From Aeromicrobium senzhongii (GTDB lineage: Bacteria; Actinomycetota; Actinomycetes; Propionibacteriales; Nocardioidaceae), in assembly GCF_014334735.1 (NCBI RefSeq), contig NZ_CP060587.1, positions 1,116,001-1,180,000 of the forward strand: DNA of 64,000 nucleotides. The letters are read 5' to 3'. Each line of letters opens with the position of its first letter. Positions within the stretch are counted from its first letter, which is position 1. The notes under the pieces were generated by a model, which did no database searches, was not told where the DNA came from, and was given only the letters and a program-made list of their open reading frames with translations. Below are positions 8,854 to 17,846 of the stretch, piece by piece. The position numbers and the translations under genes are program-made.

Positions 8854-8891
8854 GTTTCCCGTCCATCACCGGATTGTTACATGCAGGTTAC
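8854..8891 (-). promoter_or_regulatory. GlnR-type nitrogen box upstream of glnA
   Basis: On the minus strand, four 5-mers occur at exact 6-nt intervals: GTAAC (8891-8887), GTAAC (8880-8876), GTGAT (8869-8865) and GAAAC (8858-8854). This is the spacing and content described for GlnR operators (gTnAc-n6-GaAAc repeated). The array ends about 10 bp upstream of a TAGCCT -10 candidate, as expected for an activator site. Nitrogen-limitation control of glnA follows by inference. Confidence 0.75.
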
Positions 8892-9017
8892 GCTGCCGCA
8901 GTTCGTCAAATTGACCCGGTGTCGGTGGCGAGTGCTAAGCAGCGAGCGCGCAGCAAGCGCCGAGATGGCAGGAAAAAAGACTGGACATTCGAACACATGA
9001 CCCAATAAGGTGTGGGC

Positions 9018-10174
9018 ATGTCTTCGGGGGTTGACGAGCTGGTCGGCGCGTTGCGCACGGCTGCTCAGACGGTGCGATCGGTCACCAGCTCGGTGGCCGA
9101 GGAGTTGCGCGCGTTGTCCGCGGCCCGCGATGCCGCCGAGGCTGCGATGGCCGAGCGCCTCGCGGAACTCGACCAGTCACAGGGGACGTGGCTGAGGACG
9201 CGTCGAGTGTGTCGACGTGGGCCCGGCGTGAGTTGCGTCAGGATGCGCGGCGGACGCGTCAGCTGATCACCGCGGCGGGGACGATGTGTGAGTTGCCGCA
9301 GGTGGGGGAGGCCGCAAGGGCCGGTCGGATCTCGATCGATCATGTGGCGCGGTTCTCGTTCGCGTTGGCCCATGTCGACCAGGTCGAGGTGCGGCGGTTG
9401 GAGTCACACCTGGTCGCCGTGGCGCTGCTGCATCCGCCGTCGCGGGTCAAGGCGTTGGTCGACCGGTTGCGGGCGATCCTCCATGCCGAGGAGCTCGACG
9501 AGGCGTGGATCGCCGGCGCGGACAAGGCGCACTTGACGCTGAACGCGTTGCAGGACGGGTGGCACGTCACCGGGTTCCTGCCCATCGACGTCGGGGCGAA
9601 GCTGAAGGTCGTGCTCGATGCGGTGTCGGTGCCGCGGGAGGCGGGGGACCGGCGCTCCGCCTCCGAGCGTCGCATCGACGGCCTCGACCAACTGCTCACC
9701 CGGGTACTGGCCGAGGGTCTGCCCACCGACGGCACCGTCCGTCCCCAGATCCACGTCATCGTGGACGCCGGCACCTTGCAGCAGGCGCTCGCACCCGACA
9801 CCCAAGGCGCCTTCGTGCCGGTCGAGCCGGCCGTCCTGGACGGCTTCGGCCACATCGGACCGAACCTGCTGGCGCACCTGACCTGCGGCGCCGACCTCAT
9901 CCCCGTCCTGGTCGACCACATCGGACCGAACCGCACCGTCCTGGACGTCGGCCGTCGTCACCGTGACGCCACCGCGAAACAACGCCACGCGGTCTGGGTC
10001 CAACAAGAAGGAAGCTGCGCCACCGACCACTGCCACAACTCGATCGATCATGTCCACCACCGCAGACGATGGTCCGACGGCGGCCCCACCGACCTGGCCA
10101 ACCTCGTCGGACTCTGCACCGCCTGCCACCGCCACACCCACCGCCACGACACCACCCTCGCCCGGGCCGGCTGA
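9018..10174 (+). pseudogene. DUF222/HNH endonuclease (REP13E12-like), frameshifted
   Basis: A coding region of about 385 codons split by a one-base shift. Codons from ATG 9018 (or GTG 9012) read as the start of a DUF222 protein up to about 9181. The family sequence then resumes in another frame (VAEDASSVSTWARREL) and continues to an HNH nuclease domain with IDHVHHRRRWSDGG and paired cysteines (CATDHC, CTAC) near the C-terminus. Adding one G to the GGGG run at 9182-9185 would restore one continuous protein. So this is either a recent frameshift or a homopolymer sequencing error. Such genes occur in many copies in actinobacteria, and this one sits between otherwise conserved neighbours (glnA and the RDD gene). 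Confidence 0.8.
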
Positions 10175-10197
10175 CGCCGCTGCCTACGCTTGGAGAC

Positions 10198-10578
10198 GTG
10201 ACCGAGACCTACGACGAGCCCTCGCTGGGCCGGCGCATCGTCGCGCTGCTCATCGACTGGGTGATCGCCAGCCTGTCCGCCGTCGCCCTGTTCGGGTGGG
10301 CCGGCGTACGGTTCCCGCCCGCCGGCATCCGCGACCAGCTGATCATCAACGGCGTGTTCGTGCTCGAGGTGTCGATCCTGCTCGGCCTGGTCGGCTTCTC
10401 GATCGGCAAGCGCGTCATGGGCCTGCGACTGATCAACCCCGACGGTAGGCCGATCGGCATCCCCCGCGCGGTGCTGCGCACCGTCCTGCTCAGCTTCGTG
10501 ATCCCCGCGATCATCATGACCGAGGACAAGCGCGGACTGCACGACCTCGCGGCCGGCAGCAAGGTCGTCCGGGCCTGA
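10198..10578 (+). CDS. RDD family membrane protein
   Basis: A 126-residue integral membrane protein of the RDD family, with about three helices (near residues 13-33, 45-70 and 95-110) and the family's basic segments (RRIVALLIDW, GKRVMGLRL and a C-terminal KRGLHDLAAG). The function of small RDD proteins is unknown, with ion or substrate transport suggested for some. A GTG start at 10198 is chosen because a TACGCT box lies 7 nt upstream, giving a leaderless mRNA. Actinobacterial genomes commonly carry an RDD gene between the lipA/DUF4191 pair and glnA, as here. The two converge tail to tail with the DUF4191 gene one base apart. Confidence 0.88.
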   Translation: MTETYDEPSLGRRIVALLIDWVIASLSAVALFGWAGVRFPPAGIRDQLIINGVFVLEVSILLGLVGFSIGKRVMGLRLINPDGRPIGIPRAVLRTVLLSFVIPAIIMTEDKRGLHDLAAGSKVVRA

Positions 10579-10579
10579 G

Positions 10580-11287
10580 TCAGCCGCGCATCGCCTTGCG
10601 CGCGCCCTTCATGCTCGTGGGCATCGGGCCGCGCGGCATGGGGGCGGCCGGACGCATCGCGTCGAGCGCCTTGAGCTTGTAGAGCACGTCGGTCTGCTGG
10701 GCGGGCTTGATCGCCTTCGGCAGCTTCTTGACCCGCTTGACCAGATCGGGCAGCGGGACCTCGCCCTCGCCACGGCCGACCATCAGCGTCGTCACAGGGA
10801 CACCGTCGCCGACGATGCGCTGGTGCTTCTTGGCCTCGGAGGCGAGCAGGTTCTTGACCCGCGCGTGCTGGCCCTCGCCCACGAGCACGACGCCGGGGCG
10901 GCCGACGAGACGGTGCACGACGTCCTGCTGCTTGGTGAAGCCGACGGCGGGCTTGACGTCCCAGCCGCGGCGGAGCATCTGCAGCGCGCCTGCGCCGGCG
11001 CCCAGCTGGCCCTCGGCCTGCTGGTACATCGACTTCTCGGCGCGCTTGCCGAACACGATCATCGTGACCAGCAGCGAGGTCGTCAGCGCCAGCACGGCGG
11101 TGATGATGATCGAGAACCAGGCGGTGCCCAGCAGGAGCACGCCAAGGGCGGCCACGGCGGCTGCGGACAGGACGAAGACGCCCAGCAGCAGCAGGCCGAT
11201 GCGCGGCTGGGTCTTCTTCGTCATCTGGTACGCATTGCGCAACTGCGCGAGGCGACCGGTGGGCACGGCGGATGCGGGGCTGGACAT
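10580..11287 (-). CDS. DUF4191 domain-containing membrane protein
   Basis: A 235-residue protein with two adjacent N-terminal membrane helices (about residues 29-52 and 57-78) followed by a basic cytosolic domain (KKHQRIVGDGVPV and a proline/methionine-rich tail). It matches the actinobacterial DUF4191 family, normally found directly after lipA, as here, 15 bp downstream. The function is unknown. An ATG start at 11287 is supported by a TAGAAT box 7 nt upstream, so it probably has its own leaderless transcript in addition to any lipA read-through. Confidence 0.88.
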   Translation of the reverse strand: MSSPASAVPTGRLAQLRNAYQMTKKTQPRIGLLLLGVFVLSAAAVAALGVLLLGTAWFSIIITAVLALTTSLLVTMIVFGKRAEKSMYQQAEGQLGAGAGALQMLRRGWDVKPAVGFTKQQDVVHRLVGRPGVVLVGEGQHARVKNLLASEAKKHQRIVGDGVPVTTLMVGRGEGEVPLPDLVKRVKKLPKAIKPAQQTDVLYKLKALDAMRPAAPMPRGPMPTSMKGARKAMRG

Positions 11288-11302
11288 GAGCCCGATTCTA
11301 CG

Positions 11303-12226
11303 TCAGGCCCGGGCGTCCATGGCCTGCTGGTAGAGCCTTCCGGCGCGGTAGGACGAACGGACGAGAGGCCCGGACATGACGCCGGAGAAGCCGATCTCGT
11401 CCGCCTCCTGCTGCAGCTCGACGAACTCCTCGGGCTTGACCCACCGCTCGACGGGGTGGTGACGTGCCGACGGACGCAGGTACTGGGTGATCGTGATGAG
11501 CTCACAACCGGCGGCGTGCAGGTCGCGCAGCGCCTGCGAGACCTCCTCGCGGGTCTCGCCCAGGCCCAGGATCAGGTTGGACTTGGTGACCAGGCCGAAC
11601 GCGCGCGCCTGCGTCAGCACATCGAGCGAGCGCTCGTAGCGGAAGGCCGGGCGGATGCGCTTGAAGATGCGCGGCACGGTCTCGACGTTGTGGGCCAGCA
11701 CCTCGGGGCGCGACTCGAAGACCTCGGTCAGCAGCTCGGGGATGCCGTTGAAGTCGGGGATGAGGTTCTCGACGCCCGTGCCCGGGTTCAGTTCATGGAT
11801 CTTGCGCACCGTCTCGGCGTACAACCACGCCCCGCCGTCGGGCAGGTCGTCGCGGGCGACGCCGGTGATCGTGGCGTACTTCAACTCCATGGTGCGGACG
11901 CTCTCGGCGACGCGGCGCGGCTCGTCACGATCGAGGTCGGAGGGCTTGCCCGTGTCGATCTGGCAGAAGTCGCAGCGGCGGGTGCACTGCTCGCCCCCGA
12001 TGAGGAAGGTGGCCTCGCGGTCCTCCCAGCACTCGAAGATGTTGGGACAGCCGGCTTCCTGGCAGACCGTGTGCAGGCCCTCGCTCTTCACGAGCTTCAT
12101 CAGCTCGTTGTACTCGGGGCCCATCTTGGCACGGGTCTTGATCCACGCGGGCTTCTTCTCGATCGGCGTCTCGGCGTTGCGAACCTCGAGCCGCAACATC
12201 TTGCGTCCTTCGGGAGCGATGGTCAC
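11303..12226 (-). CDS. lipA: Lipoyl synthase
   Basis: Radical SAM enzyme that inserts two sulfurs into protein-bound octanoate, completing lipoyl cofactor on E2 and glycine-cleavage H subunits. The SAM cluster motif CTRRCDFC and the auxiliary sulfur-donor cluster [12 protein letters not shown] are both intact in the 307-residue product. The GTG start at 12226 is preferred over an upstream in-frame start because a TAGGGT box lies 7 nt before it. It is separated from lipB by an oppositely oriented transporter gene, an unusual break of the usual lipB-lipA pair. Confidence 0.97.
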   Translation of the reverse strand: MTIAPEGRKMLRLEVRNAETPIEKKPAWIKTRAKMGPEYNELMKLVKSEGLHTVCQEAGCPNIFECWEDREATFLIGGEQCTRRCDFCQIDTGKPSDLDRDEPRRVAESVRTMELKYATITGVARDDLPDGGAWLYAETVRKIHELNPGTGVENLIPDFNGIPELLTEVFESRPEVLAHNVETVPRIFKRIRPAFRYERSLDVLTQARAFGLVTKSNLILGLGETREEVSQALRDLHAAGCELITITQYLRPSARHHPVERWVKPEEFVELQQEADEIGFSGVMSGPLVRSSYRAGRLYQQAMDARA

Positions 12227-12293
12227 GGGGACCACCCTACGCGGGGGTGGTGATCGCATCTGTGAAGTGCCTCTCACCCCCTAGGCTGAGCCG
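12227..12293. promoter_or_regulatory. Divergent leaderless promoters, lipA and MFS gene
   Basis: In this 67-bp gap the minus strand carries TAGGGT (12239-12234) 7 nt before the lipA GTG, and the plus strand carries TAGGCT (12282-12287) 6 nt before the transporter GTG. Both fit -10 boxes of leaderless transcripts. Confidence 0.6.
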
Positions 12294-13496
12294 GTGAGAA
12301 CTCGGGTCGACACGACGCAGCGATGGGCCTATCCGGTGATCATGGTGCTGCTGGCAGTGGGTCTGGGCATCTCCGGAGCGCCGGCCCCGCTGTACGGGGT
12401 GTACGCCGCGGAGTGGGACTTCGCGCCCCTCACGACGACCGTCGTGTTCGCCGTGTACGCCTTCGGCGCCCTGGTCAGCGTGGTGCTGACCGGGCCGGTG
12501 TCGGACCGGATCGGGCGCCGTCCCGTCCTGATCGCCGCGGTCCTGGCGCTGCTGGCCGGACTCGCGCTCTTCGTCCTGGCGGAGTCCGTCGCCTGGCTGA
12601 TCGTGGCCCGCGCGATCCACGGGGTGGGCGTCGGCGCGATCGTCGTGGCCGCGTCGGCCGCGCTGCTGGACCTGCAGCCCGATCAGGGGGCGCGGTCGGG
12701 CAAGCGCACCGGGGTGGCGTTCAACCTCGGCATCGCGATCTCGATCATGGCGACGGCGTTGATCGCGCAGTACGGGGCGCACCCCCTGGTCACGCCGTAC
12801 GTGCTGCTCGCGGTCCTCATCACCGCCCTGCTGGTGGCGATCCTCGTGATGAGGGAACCGCACGACGGCCACGGCGCGGAGGACCTGCGGATCGCCCGGC
12901 CCCGGGTGCCGGGGTCGATCGCGGCCGACTTCCGGTTCGCGGCGATCGGGGTCATGGCCTCGTGGTCGGTGCTGGGGGTCTTCCTGTCGCTGTTCCCGAA
13001 GATCGCCTCGGACGCCGTCGGCACCGACAACCTCGTCTTCGGTGGATCCGTGGTGGCCCTGTCGGCGTTCGCCGCCGCGATCAGCCAGCTGGTCGCCGTC
13101 CGGTGGACGCCCCGGGTGGCGGCCGTGGCCGGCGACGCCGGCACGGCCGTGATGCTGCTGGTCAGCATCGTGGCGATCCACACCGGCTCCGCGGTGGCGA
13201 TCCTGGCCACCTCGACCGTGCTCGGGTTCTTCTTCGGCATGGCGTTCGGCAGCTCGCTGCGTCACCTGGGCGACGTCGTGCCGGCGGGTCATCGCGGCGA
13301 GGTCATGAGCGCCTTCTACGTGCTGGCCTACTCCGCGATGGCGGTGCCGACGATCCTGGCGGGCTGGGCGGCGACCACGTGGAGCCCCGAGCAGATCCTG
13401 GCGCCGTTCCTGGCCTGTGTGGCGCTGGCCAGTGTCGTGGCCGGGGTGCTGGGCTGGCGGCTCCAAGCGCCCGACGCGGACGCCGTCATCGACTGA
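12294..13496 (+). CDS. MFS transporter
   Basis: A 400-residue major-facilitator protein with twelve predicted helices. The motif A loop GPVSDRIGRRP lies between helices 2 and 3. The sequence looks like a drug:proton antiporter-type (DHA-like) carrier, but the substrate cannot be told. GTG start, leaderless. It is inserted between lipA and lipB and oriented against both, suggesting a later arrival in a conserved block. Base composition looks like its neighbours, so any transfer would be old or from a similar genome. Confidence 0.88.
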   Translation: MRTRVDTTQRWAYPVIMVLLAVGLGISGAPAPLYGVYAAEWDFAPLTTTVVFAVYAFGALVSVVLTGPVSDRIGRRPVLIAAVLALLAGLALFVLAESVAWLIVARAIHGVGVGAIVVAASAALLDLQPDQGARSGKRTGVAFNLGIAISIMATALIAQYGAHPLVTPYVLLAVLITALLVAILVMREPHDGHGAEDLRIARPRVPGSIAADFRFAAIGVMASWSVLGVFLSLFPKIASDAVGTDNLVFGGSVVALSAFAAAISQLVAVRWTPRVAAVAGDAGTAVMLLVSIVAIHTGSAVAILATSTVLGFFFGMAFGSSLRHLGDVVPAGHRGEVMSAFYVLAYSAMAVPTILAGWAATTWSPEQILAPFLACVALASVVAGVLGWRLQAPDADAVID

Positions 13497-13504
13497 GCGG
13501 AGGC

Positions 13505-14197
13505 TCAGAGCAGGGGCACCGAGGCGTGCTCGACGCGCTCGATGTCGGGGGAGGGGGCGTACGGCCCCCACGCCAGCAGGTCGCGCAGGTGGGTGATGAC
13601 CCGGGGCGCCACGTCGGCCGGGCGGACGTCGCGCCCGATCTCGCGGTCGAGCGAGGTGACGCCCGCGTCGGCGATGCCGCAGGGGACGAAGCGGTCGTAC
13701 CAACCCATGTCGACGTCGCAGTTGAGGCTGAAGCCGTGCATGGTCACCCCCCGCGAGACGCGGATGCCGATCGCGGCGATCTTGCGCTCGGGGCGACCCA
13801 GGGCGGCCGGCAACCAGACGCCCGAACGGCCGGGAACGCGGCCCGTGGCGACGTCGAGCTCGGCGAGCGTGCGGATCAGGGCCTCCTCGATCCGGCGCAC
13901 GTAGTCGACGACCAGCACGTGCGAGGGCAGCTTCACGATCGGGTAGCCGACCAGCTGCCCGGGTCCGTGGAAGGTGATCTTGCCGCCGCGATCGACGTCC
14001 ACGACGGGGGTGCCGTCCTGGGGACGCTCGTGCGGCTCGGTGCGCCGGCCGGCGGTGTAGACCGGCGGGTGCTCCAGGAGCAGGGCCGTGTCCTGGATGC
14101 GGTCGGCGACCCGGTCGGCGTGCACGTCGCGTTGGAGGTCCCACGCCTGCGTGTACTCGAGCGCGGCGTCGCCGTACCAGTCCTGGAGGAAGCGCAC
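13505..14197 (-). CDS. lipB: Lipoyl(octanoyl) transferase
   Basis: Transfers octanoate from acyl carrier protein to lipoyl domains, the step before LipA. The 230 residues contain the [12 protein letters not shown] family motif, the lysine of KIAAIGIRV and the acyl-accepting cysteine in [17 protein letters not shown] start at 14197 is supported by a TAGGCT box 6 nt upstream that overlaps the 3' end of the neighbouring GNAT gene. Adjacent genes for E2, E3 and gcvT are its likely downstream users. Confidence 0.96.
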   Translation of the reverse strand: MRFLQDWYGDAALEYTQAWDLQRDVHADRVADRIQDTALLLEHPPVYTAGRRTEPHERPQDGTPVVDVDRGGKITFHGPGQLVGYPIVKLPSHVLVVDYVRRIEEALIRTLAELDVATGRVPGRSGVWLPAALGRPERKIAAIGIRVSRGVTMHGFSLNCDVDMGWYDRFVPCGIADAGVTSLDREIGRDVRPADVAPRVITHLRDLLAWGPYAPSPDIERVEHASVPLL

Positions 14198-14201
14198 GCG
14201 A

Positions 14202-14699
14202 TCAGCCTACGGGGCAGCGAAGGATCGTCAGGTCCAACCACCGGTCGAACTTGCGGCCGACCTCGGCCAGGTGCCCGGTCTGCTCGAAGCCGAGGTCCTC
14301 GTGCAGCTCGATCGAGACGGTGTTGCCCGACTCGATGAGGGCGAGCACGACGTGGACGTCGGCGTCGTCGTAGGCGTGCCCCAGCAGCGCGACGAGCAGC
14401 TCGCGGGCGATGCCGCGGCGTCGGTGGTCGCGGTGCACGTAGACGGAGTTCTCGACGGTGTGCCGGTAGGAGCTGCGGGTGCGGAACGGCCCGTAGGAGG
14501 CATACCCGGCGACCGTGCCCCCGGTCTCGGCGACCAGCACCGGGTAGCCGGCCGTGACGAGGTTCTCGTACCAGCGGACCCGGTCGGCGAGCTCGGCAGG
14601 CGTCTCGTCCCAGATCGCGGTGGTGTTCAGGATCGCCTCGTTGTGGATGTCGAGGATCGCCGGGAGGTCGGCGGGGGTCGCTTCACGGATGGTCGCCAC
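14202..14699 (-). CDS. GNAT N-acetyltransferase, phosphinothricin-acetyltransferase-like
   Basis: A 165-residue acetyl-CoA-dependent N-acetyltransferase. The cofactor loop [10 protein letters not shown] is clear, and the N-terminal [19 protein letters not shown] and the central [16 protein letters not shown] segment are typical of the Pat/Bar or MnaT subgroup, which acetylates phosphinothricin or methionine sulfoximine-like compounds. Substrate is inferred from family resemblance only. GTG start; its upstream TANNNT-like box is imperfect (GACGAT). Its stop lies four bases upstream of the lipB start. Confidence 0.85.
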   Translation of the reverse strand: MATIREATPADLPAILDIHNEAILNTTAIWDETPAELADRVRWYENLVTAGYPVLVAETGGTVAGYASYGPFRTRSSYRHTVENSVYVHRDHRRRGIARELLVALLGHAYDDADVHVVLALIESGNTVSIELHEDLGFEQTGHLAEVGRKFDRWLDLTILRCPVG

Positions 14700-14766
14700 G
14701 GGTCCATCGTCTCAGGGCTGTGGAGGGAGAGTCGACATCCGTGGCCCGTGGCGCGAGGCTGCGGCC

Positions 14767-15162
14767 ATGGGGGAGTTGATCGCGGCTCTCGTCGCGCTGG
14801 TCGTTCCGGGCACCGGCGGGTGCGATGCCCTCACGGCCCTCGACACGGTGCGCACTGCCGCGTGGACCACCGCCGACGAAGGCCTGCTGTCCGGGATCTA
14901 CGGCTCCGACGCGGGTCGCGCCGACGTCGAGCGGCTGCGCGCGTGGCGTGAGCGCGGGGTCACCGTCGAGGGGGCACGGACGATCCGCGCGTCATGCCGT
15001 GACGGGGGTGCCGCGGGCATCGAGGTCGTCGAGCGGCTCGGTCCGACGGTGGCGGTGCTGCCCGACGGTGCGCGCAGGAGGCTCCCGGCCGACGGGTGGA
15101 GCCGGCGCACCGTCGACCTCGAGCGCGAGGGCGGGCGGTGGCGGATCGTGCGGGTGTCGTGA
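14767..15162 (+). CDS. Hypothetical protein, possibly exported
   Basis: A 131-residue protein I do not recognise. A short hydrophobic start (LIAALVALVVPGTG) could be a weak signal peptide or membrane anchor. The remainder is an alternating polar sequence ending in LEREGGRWRIVRVS, reminiscent of small NTF2- or ARC6-like beta domains of actinobacterial exported proteins, but this is speculation. Two cysteines (near residues 19 and 78) could form a disulfide if exported. The ATG at 14767 is the only reasonable start. It converges on the TIGR01777 gene with a 3-bp gap. Confidence 0.65.
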   Translation: MGELIAALVALVVPGTGGCDALTALDTVRTAAWTTADEGLLSGIYGSDAGRADVERLRAWRERGVTVEGARTIRASCRDGGAAGIEVVERLGPTVAVLPDGARRRLPADGWSRRTVDLEREGGRWRIVRVS

Positions 15163-15165
15163 GGC

Positions 15166-16059
15166 TCAGGCGCCCCGGCCGAGCGCCGTGCGCAGCACGC
15201 GGTCGATGCCCGGGTCGGCGAAGGAGAACCCGTCGGCCATCAGCGCGGCGGGACGCAGGCGCAGCGATCCCAGCAGGTCGTCGGCGAGTCCGCCGAGCGC
15301 GAGCCGGACGGCGAACGACGGTGCCGCCAGCACGGCCGGTCGGCGCAGGGTCGAGGCGAGCGTGCTGGTGAAGTCGCGATTGGTGACGTCGTCGGGGATG
15401 GCCAGGTTGACCGGACCGCTCAGCTCGCCCTCGAGCACGTGCGTCACCGCTGTCACCCAGTCACGGCGCGAGATCGTCGAGAAGTACTGGTCGCCGTCCC
15501 CGAGCCGAGCGCCCAGGCCCAGGCGGAACGGCGGCAACATCAGCTGGAGCGCGCCACCGGAGCGGTCCAGGACGATCGAGGTGCGCAGGTAGGCCACGCG
15601 GGCGCCGGCCTCCACCGCGGGCGCGGCGGCGGCCTCCCACTGCTGGGCGACGTCGGCGAGGAAGCCCGTCCCGGGCTCGGAGGTCTCGTCCAGTTCGTCG
15701 GCGCCGCGATCGATGCCGTACCAGGACATCCCGGAGCCCGAGAGGAACGCCGGAGGCGTGGGTGCGGCGGCCACGGCCCGGGCGAGCGTGCCCGTGGCGC
15801 CCAGGCGCGAGGAGAGGATCTCGGCCTTGCGCCCGGGGGTGCGCGGCCACTGCTGGATGGGGGAGCCGGAGAGGTTGACGACGGCGTCGGCCGAGTTGAT
15901 CAGCTCCTGGTCGACGAGGCCTTCGGAGGGCTTCCACCAGGACTCCCCGGTGCCCGCCGTGCGGCGCACCAGTGCGGTGACGTCGTGTCCGCGCTGGCGC
16001 AGATGATGGACGAGGGGCGCGCCGAGGAATCCCGACGCGCCCCCCACCACGACCTGCAT
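15166..16059 (-). CDS. TIGR01777 family NAD(P)-dependent epimerase-like protein
   Basis: A 297-residue extended short-chain dehydrogenase-like protein with the nucleotide-binding GGASGFLG at the N-terminus and the family's C-terminal DUF1731 region (PAFAVRLALGG... and PAALMADGFSF). The true reaction is unknown for the family. It starts two bases after the E2 stop codon and is probably co-transcribed with sucB and lpdA. In mycobacteria a homologue sits between dlaT and lipB, the same arrangement seen here, which hints at a link to lipoate or 2-oxoacid metabolism. Confidence 0.9.
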   Translation of the reverse strand: MQVVVGGASGFLGAPLVHHLRQRGHDVTALVRRTAGTGESWWKPSEGLVDQELINSADAVVNLSGSPIQQWPRTPGRKAEILSSRLGATGTLARAVAAAPTPPAFLSGSGMSWYGIDRGADELDETSEPGTGFLADVAQQWEAAAAPAVEAGARVAYLRTSIVLDRSGGALQLMLPPFRLGLGARLGDGDQYFSTISRRDWVTAVTHVLEGELSGPVNLAIPDDVTNRDFTSTLASTLRRPAVLAAPSFAVRLALGGLADDLLGSLRLRPAALMADGFSFADPGIDRVLRTALGRGA

Positions 16060-16061
16060 GG

Positions 16062-17828
16062 TCAGCCCAGCTCGCCCTCGAAGGCGCCGGCCTGCAGCCG
16101 CTCCTTGATCGCAGTCAGGAAGCGACCGGCGTCGGCACCGTCGATGATGCGGTGGTCGTACGTCAGGGCCAGGTAGGCCATCGAGCGGATCGCGATGGAC
16201 TCGGAGCCGTTCGCGTCGGTGATGACGACCGGGCGCTTGACGATCGAGCCGACGCCGAGGATCGCGACCTGCGGCTGGTTGATGATCGGCGTGTCGAACA
16301 GGGCCCCGTTGCTGCCCAGGTTCGTGATCGAGAACGTCCCGCCGGAGAGCTCGTCGGGCAGCACCTTGTTGTTGCGGGTGCGGGCGGCGATGTCGGCGAT
16401 CTTGCGTGCCAGTCCGGCGATGTTGAGGTCGCCCGCGTCCTTGATGGTCGGAGCCAGCAGGCCGCGCTCGGTGTCGACCGCGATCGACAGGTGCTCGCCG
16501 TCGGGGTAGGTGACGGTGCCGCCCTCGAGGTCGAGCGCCGCGTTGACCTGCGGGTACTGCTTGAGCGCCTCGATGGCCGCCTTCGCGAAGAACGGGAGGT
16601 AGGTCAGCTTGACGCCCTCGCGCTCCAGGAACGCGTCCTTGTGCTGGGCACGCAGTCGCACGACCTCGGTGACGTCGACCTCGTGCACCTGCGTGAGCTG
16701 CGCCGCGACCTGCAGCGACTCGACCATGCGCGTGGCGATGGTCTTGCGCAGCCGGGTCAGCTTGTCGGTGCGACCACGCAGCGGGGACGGCTCGGACGCC
16801 GGCGCCGCGGAAGCGGCCGGTGCCGACTCCTGGGCCGGGGCCTGGGCCGCCTTGTTCTTCTCGGCGGCGTCGAGGATGTCCTGCTTGCGGATGCGGCCGC
16901 CGACACCGGAGCCGGTGACGGTCGCCAGGTCCACGCCGTGCTGCTTGGCCAGCTTGCGCACGATCGGCGTCACGTAGCCCTCGCTCGAGCCGTCGGAGGA
17001 GTCGGACTCCTGCGCCTTCGGCTGCTCCTGCTGGGGCTCTTCAGCCTTCGGCTCTTCAGCCTTCGGCTCCTCGGCCTTGGGCTCTTCAGCCTTGGGCTCG
17101 GGCTCGGGCTCGGGCTCCGGCTCCGGCTCGGGCTCGGGCTGCGACTCGGCGGGAGCCGCACCCTCCTCGCCGATGATCGCCAGCTCGGCGCCGACCTCGA
17201 CCGTCTCGTCCTCGGCGACCTTGATCTCCAGCAGCGTGCCGGCGACGGGCGAGGGGATCTCGGTGTCGACCTTGTCGGTCGAGATCTCCAGCAGCGGCTC
17301 GTCGACCTCGACGGTGTCGCCGACGGACTTGAGCCACTGGGTGACGGTGCCCTCGGTGACGGACTCGCCCAGGGCGGGCAGCGTGACGGCCTGGCCCTGT
17401 GCGCTGCCGGACGACGCCGGCTTGGCCTCGGGCTCGGGGGCGGGCGCCTCCTCCTCGGGCTCGGCGGCCGGCTCCTCGGCCTCGGCGGCCGGCTCCTCGG
17501 ACTGGGGCTCGACCTCGGCCTCGTCGCCGTCCAGGTTCGTGTCGCCCGCGGCCTCGGCCGCGTCGGAGCCACCGTCGGACGAGGACTCGCCCTCGTCGCC
17601 GATGATCGCCAGCACGGCGCCCACCTCGACGGTGTCGTCCTCCTCGGCCCGGATCTCGAGGATCGTGCCGGCGACGGGGGAGGGGATCTCGGTGTCGACC
17701 TTGTCGGTCGAGATCTCCAGCAGCGGCTCGTCGACCTCGATCGTGTCGCCGACGGACTTGAGCCACTGGGTGACGGTGCCCTCGGTGACGGACTCGCCGA
17801 GCGCGGGAAGGGTGACTTCGGTTGCCAT
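16062..17828 (-). CDS. sucB: Dihydrolipoamide acyltransferase E2 with two lipoyl domains
   Basis: Core E2 subunit of a 2-oxoacid dehydrogenase complex, 588 residues. Two lipoyl domains (about 1-80 and 145-223) each carry the STDKVDT lysine that receives lipoate and are nearly identical to each other. A linker rich in EP and KAEEP repeats follows, then the E3-binding domain ([19 protein letters not shown]), and the catalytic domain ending with the active-site [12 protein letters not shown]. The usual automatic name is SucB. In actinobacteria 2-oxoglutarate dehydrogenase often uses an E1-E2 fusion, so this subunit may instead serve pyruvate dehydrogenase (DlaT). lpdA lies directly upstream. ATG start with AAGGA ribosome-binding site. 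Confidence 0.94.
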   Translation of the reverse strand: MATEVTLPALGESVTEGTVTQWLKSVGDTIEVDEPLLEISTDKVDTEIPSPVAGTILEIRAEEDDTVEVGAVLAIIGDEGESSSDGGSDAAEAAGDTNLDGDEAEVEPQSEEPAAEAEEPAAEPEEEAPAPEPEAKPASSGSAQGQAVTLPALGESVTEGTVTQWLKSVGDTVEVDEPLLEISTDKVDTEIPSPVAGTLLEIKVAEDETVEVGAELAIIGEEGAAPAESQPEPEPEPEPEPEPEPKAEEPKAEEPKAEEPKAEEPQQEQPKAQESDSSDGSSEGYVTPIVRKLAKQHGVDLATVTGSGVGGRIRKQDILDAAEKNKAAQAPAQESAPAASAAPASEPSPLRGRTDKLTRLRKTIATRMVESLQVAAQLTQVHEVDVTEVVRLRAQHKDAFLEREGVKLTYLPFFAKAAIEALKQYPQVNAALDLEGGTVTYPDGEHLSIAVDTERGLLAPTIKDAGDLNIAGLARKIADIAARTRNNKVLPDELSGGTFSITNLGSNGALFDTPIINQPQVAILGVGSIVKRPVVITDANGSESIAIRSMAYLALTYDHRIIDGADAGRFLTAIKERLQAGAFEGELG

Positions 17829-17846
17829 GTGTCGTTGTCCTTGATC

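Noticed and set aside
8926..8945. GAGTGCTAA resembling half of a CIRCE (HrcA) element before the HNH gene
   Set aside because: The required TTAGCACTC half is not found at the nine-base spacing, so this is a chance half site.
8980..9000. Possible SOS (LexA) box near TTCGAACACATGACC
   Set aside because: Only one GAAC half is present; the second half GTTC is not at the right spacing.
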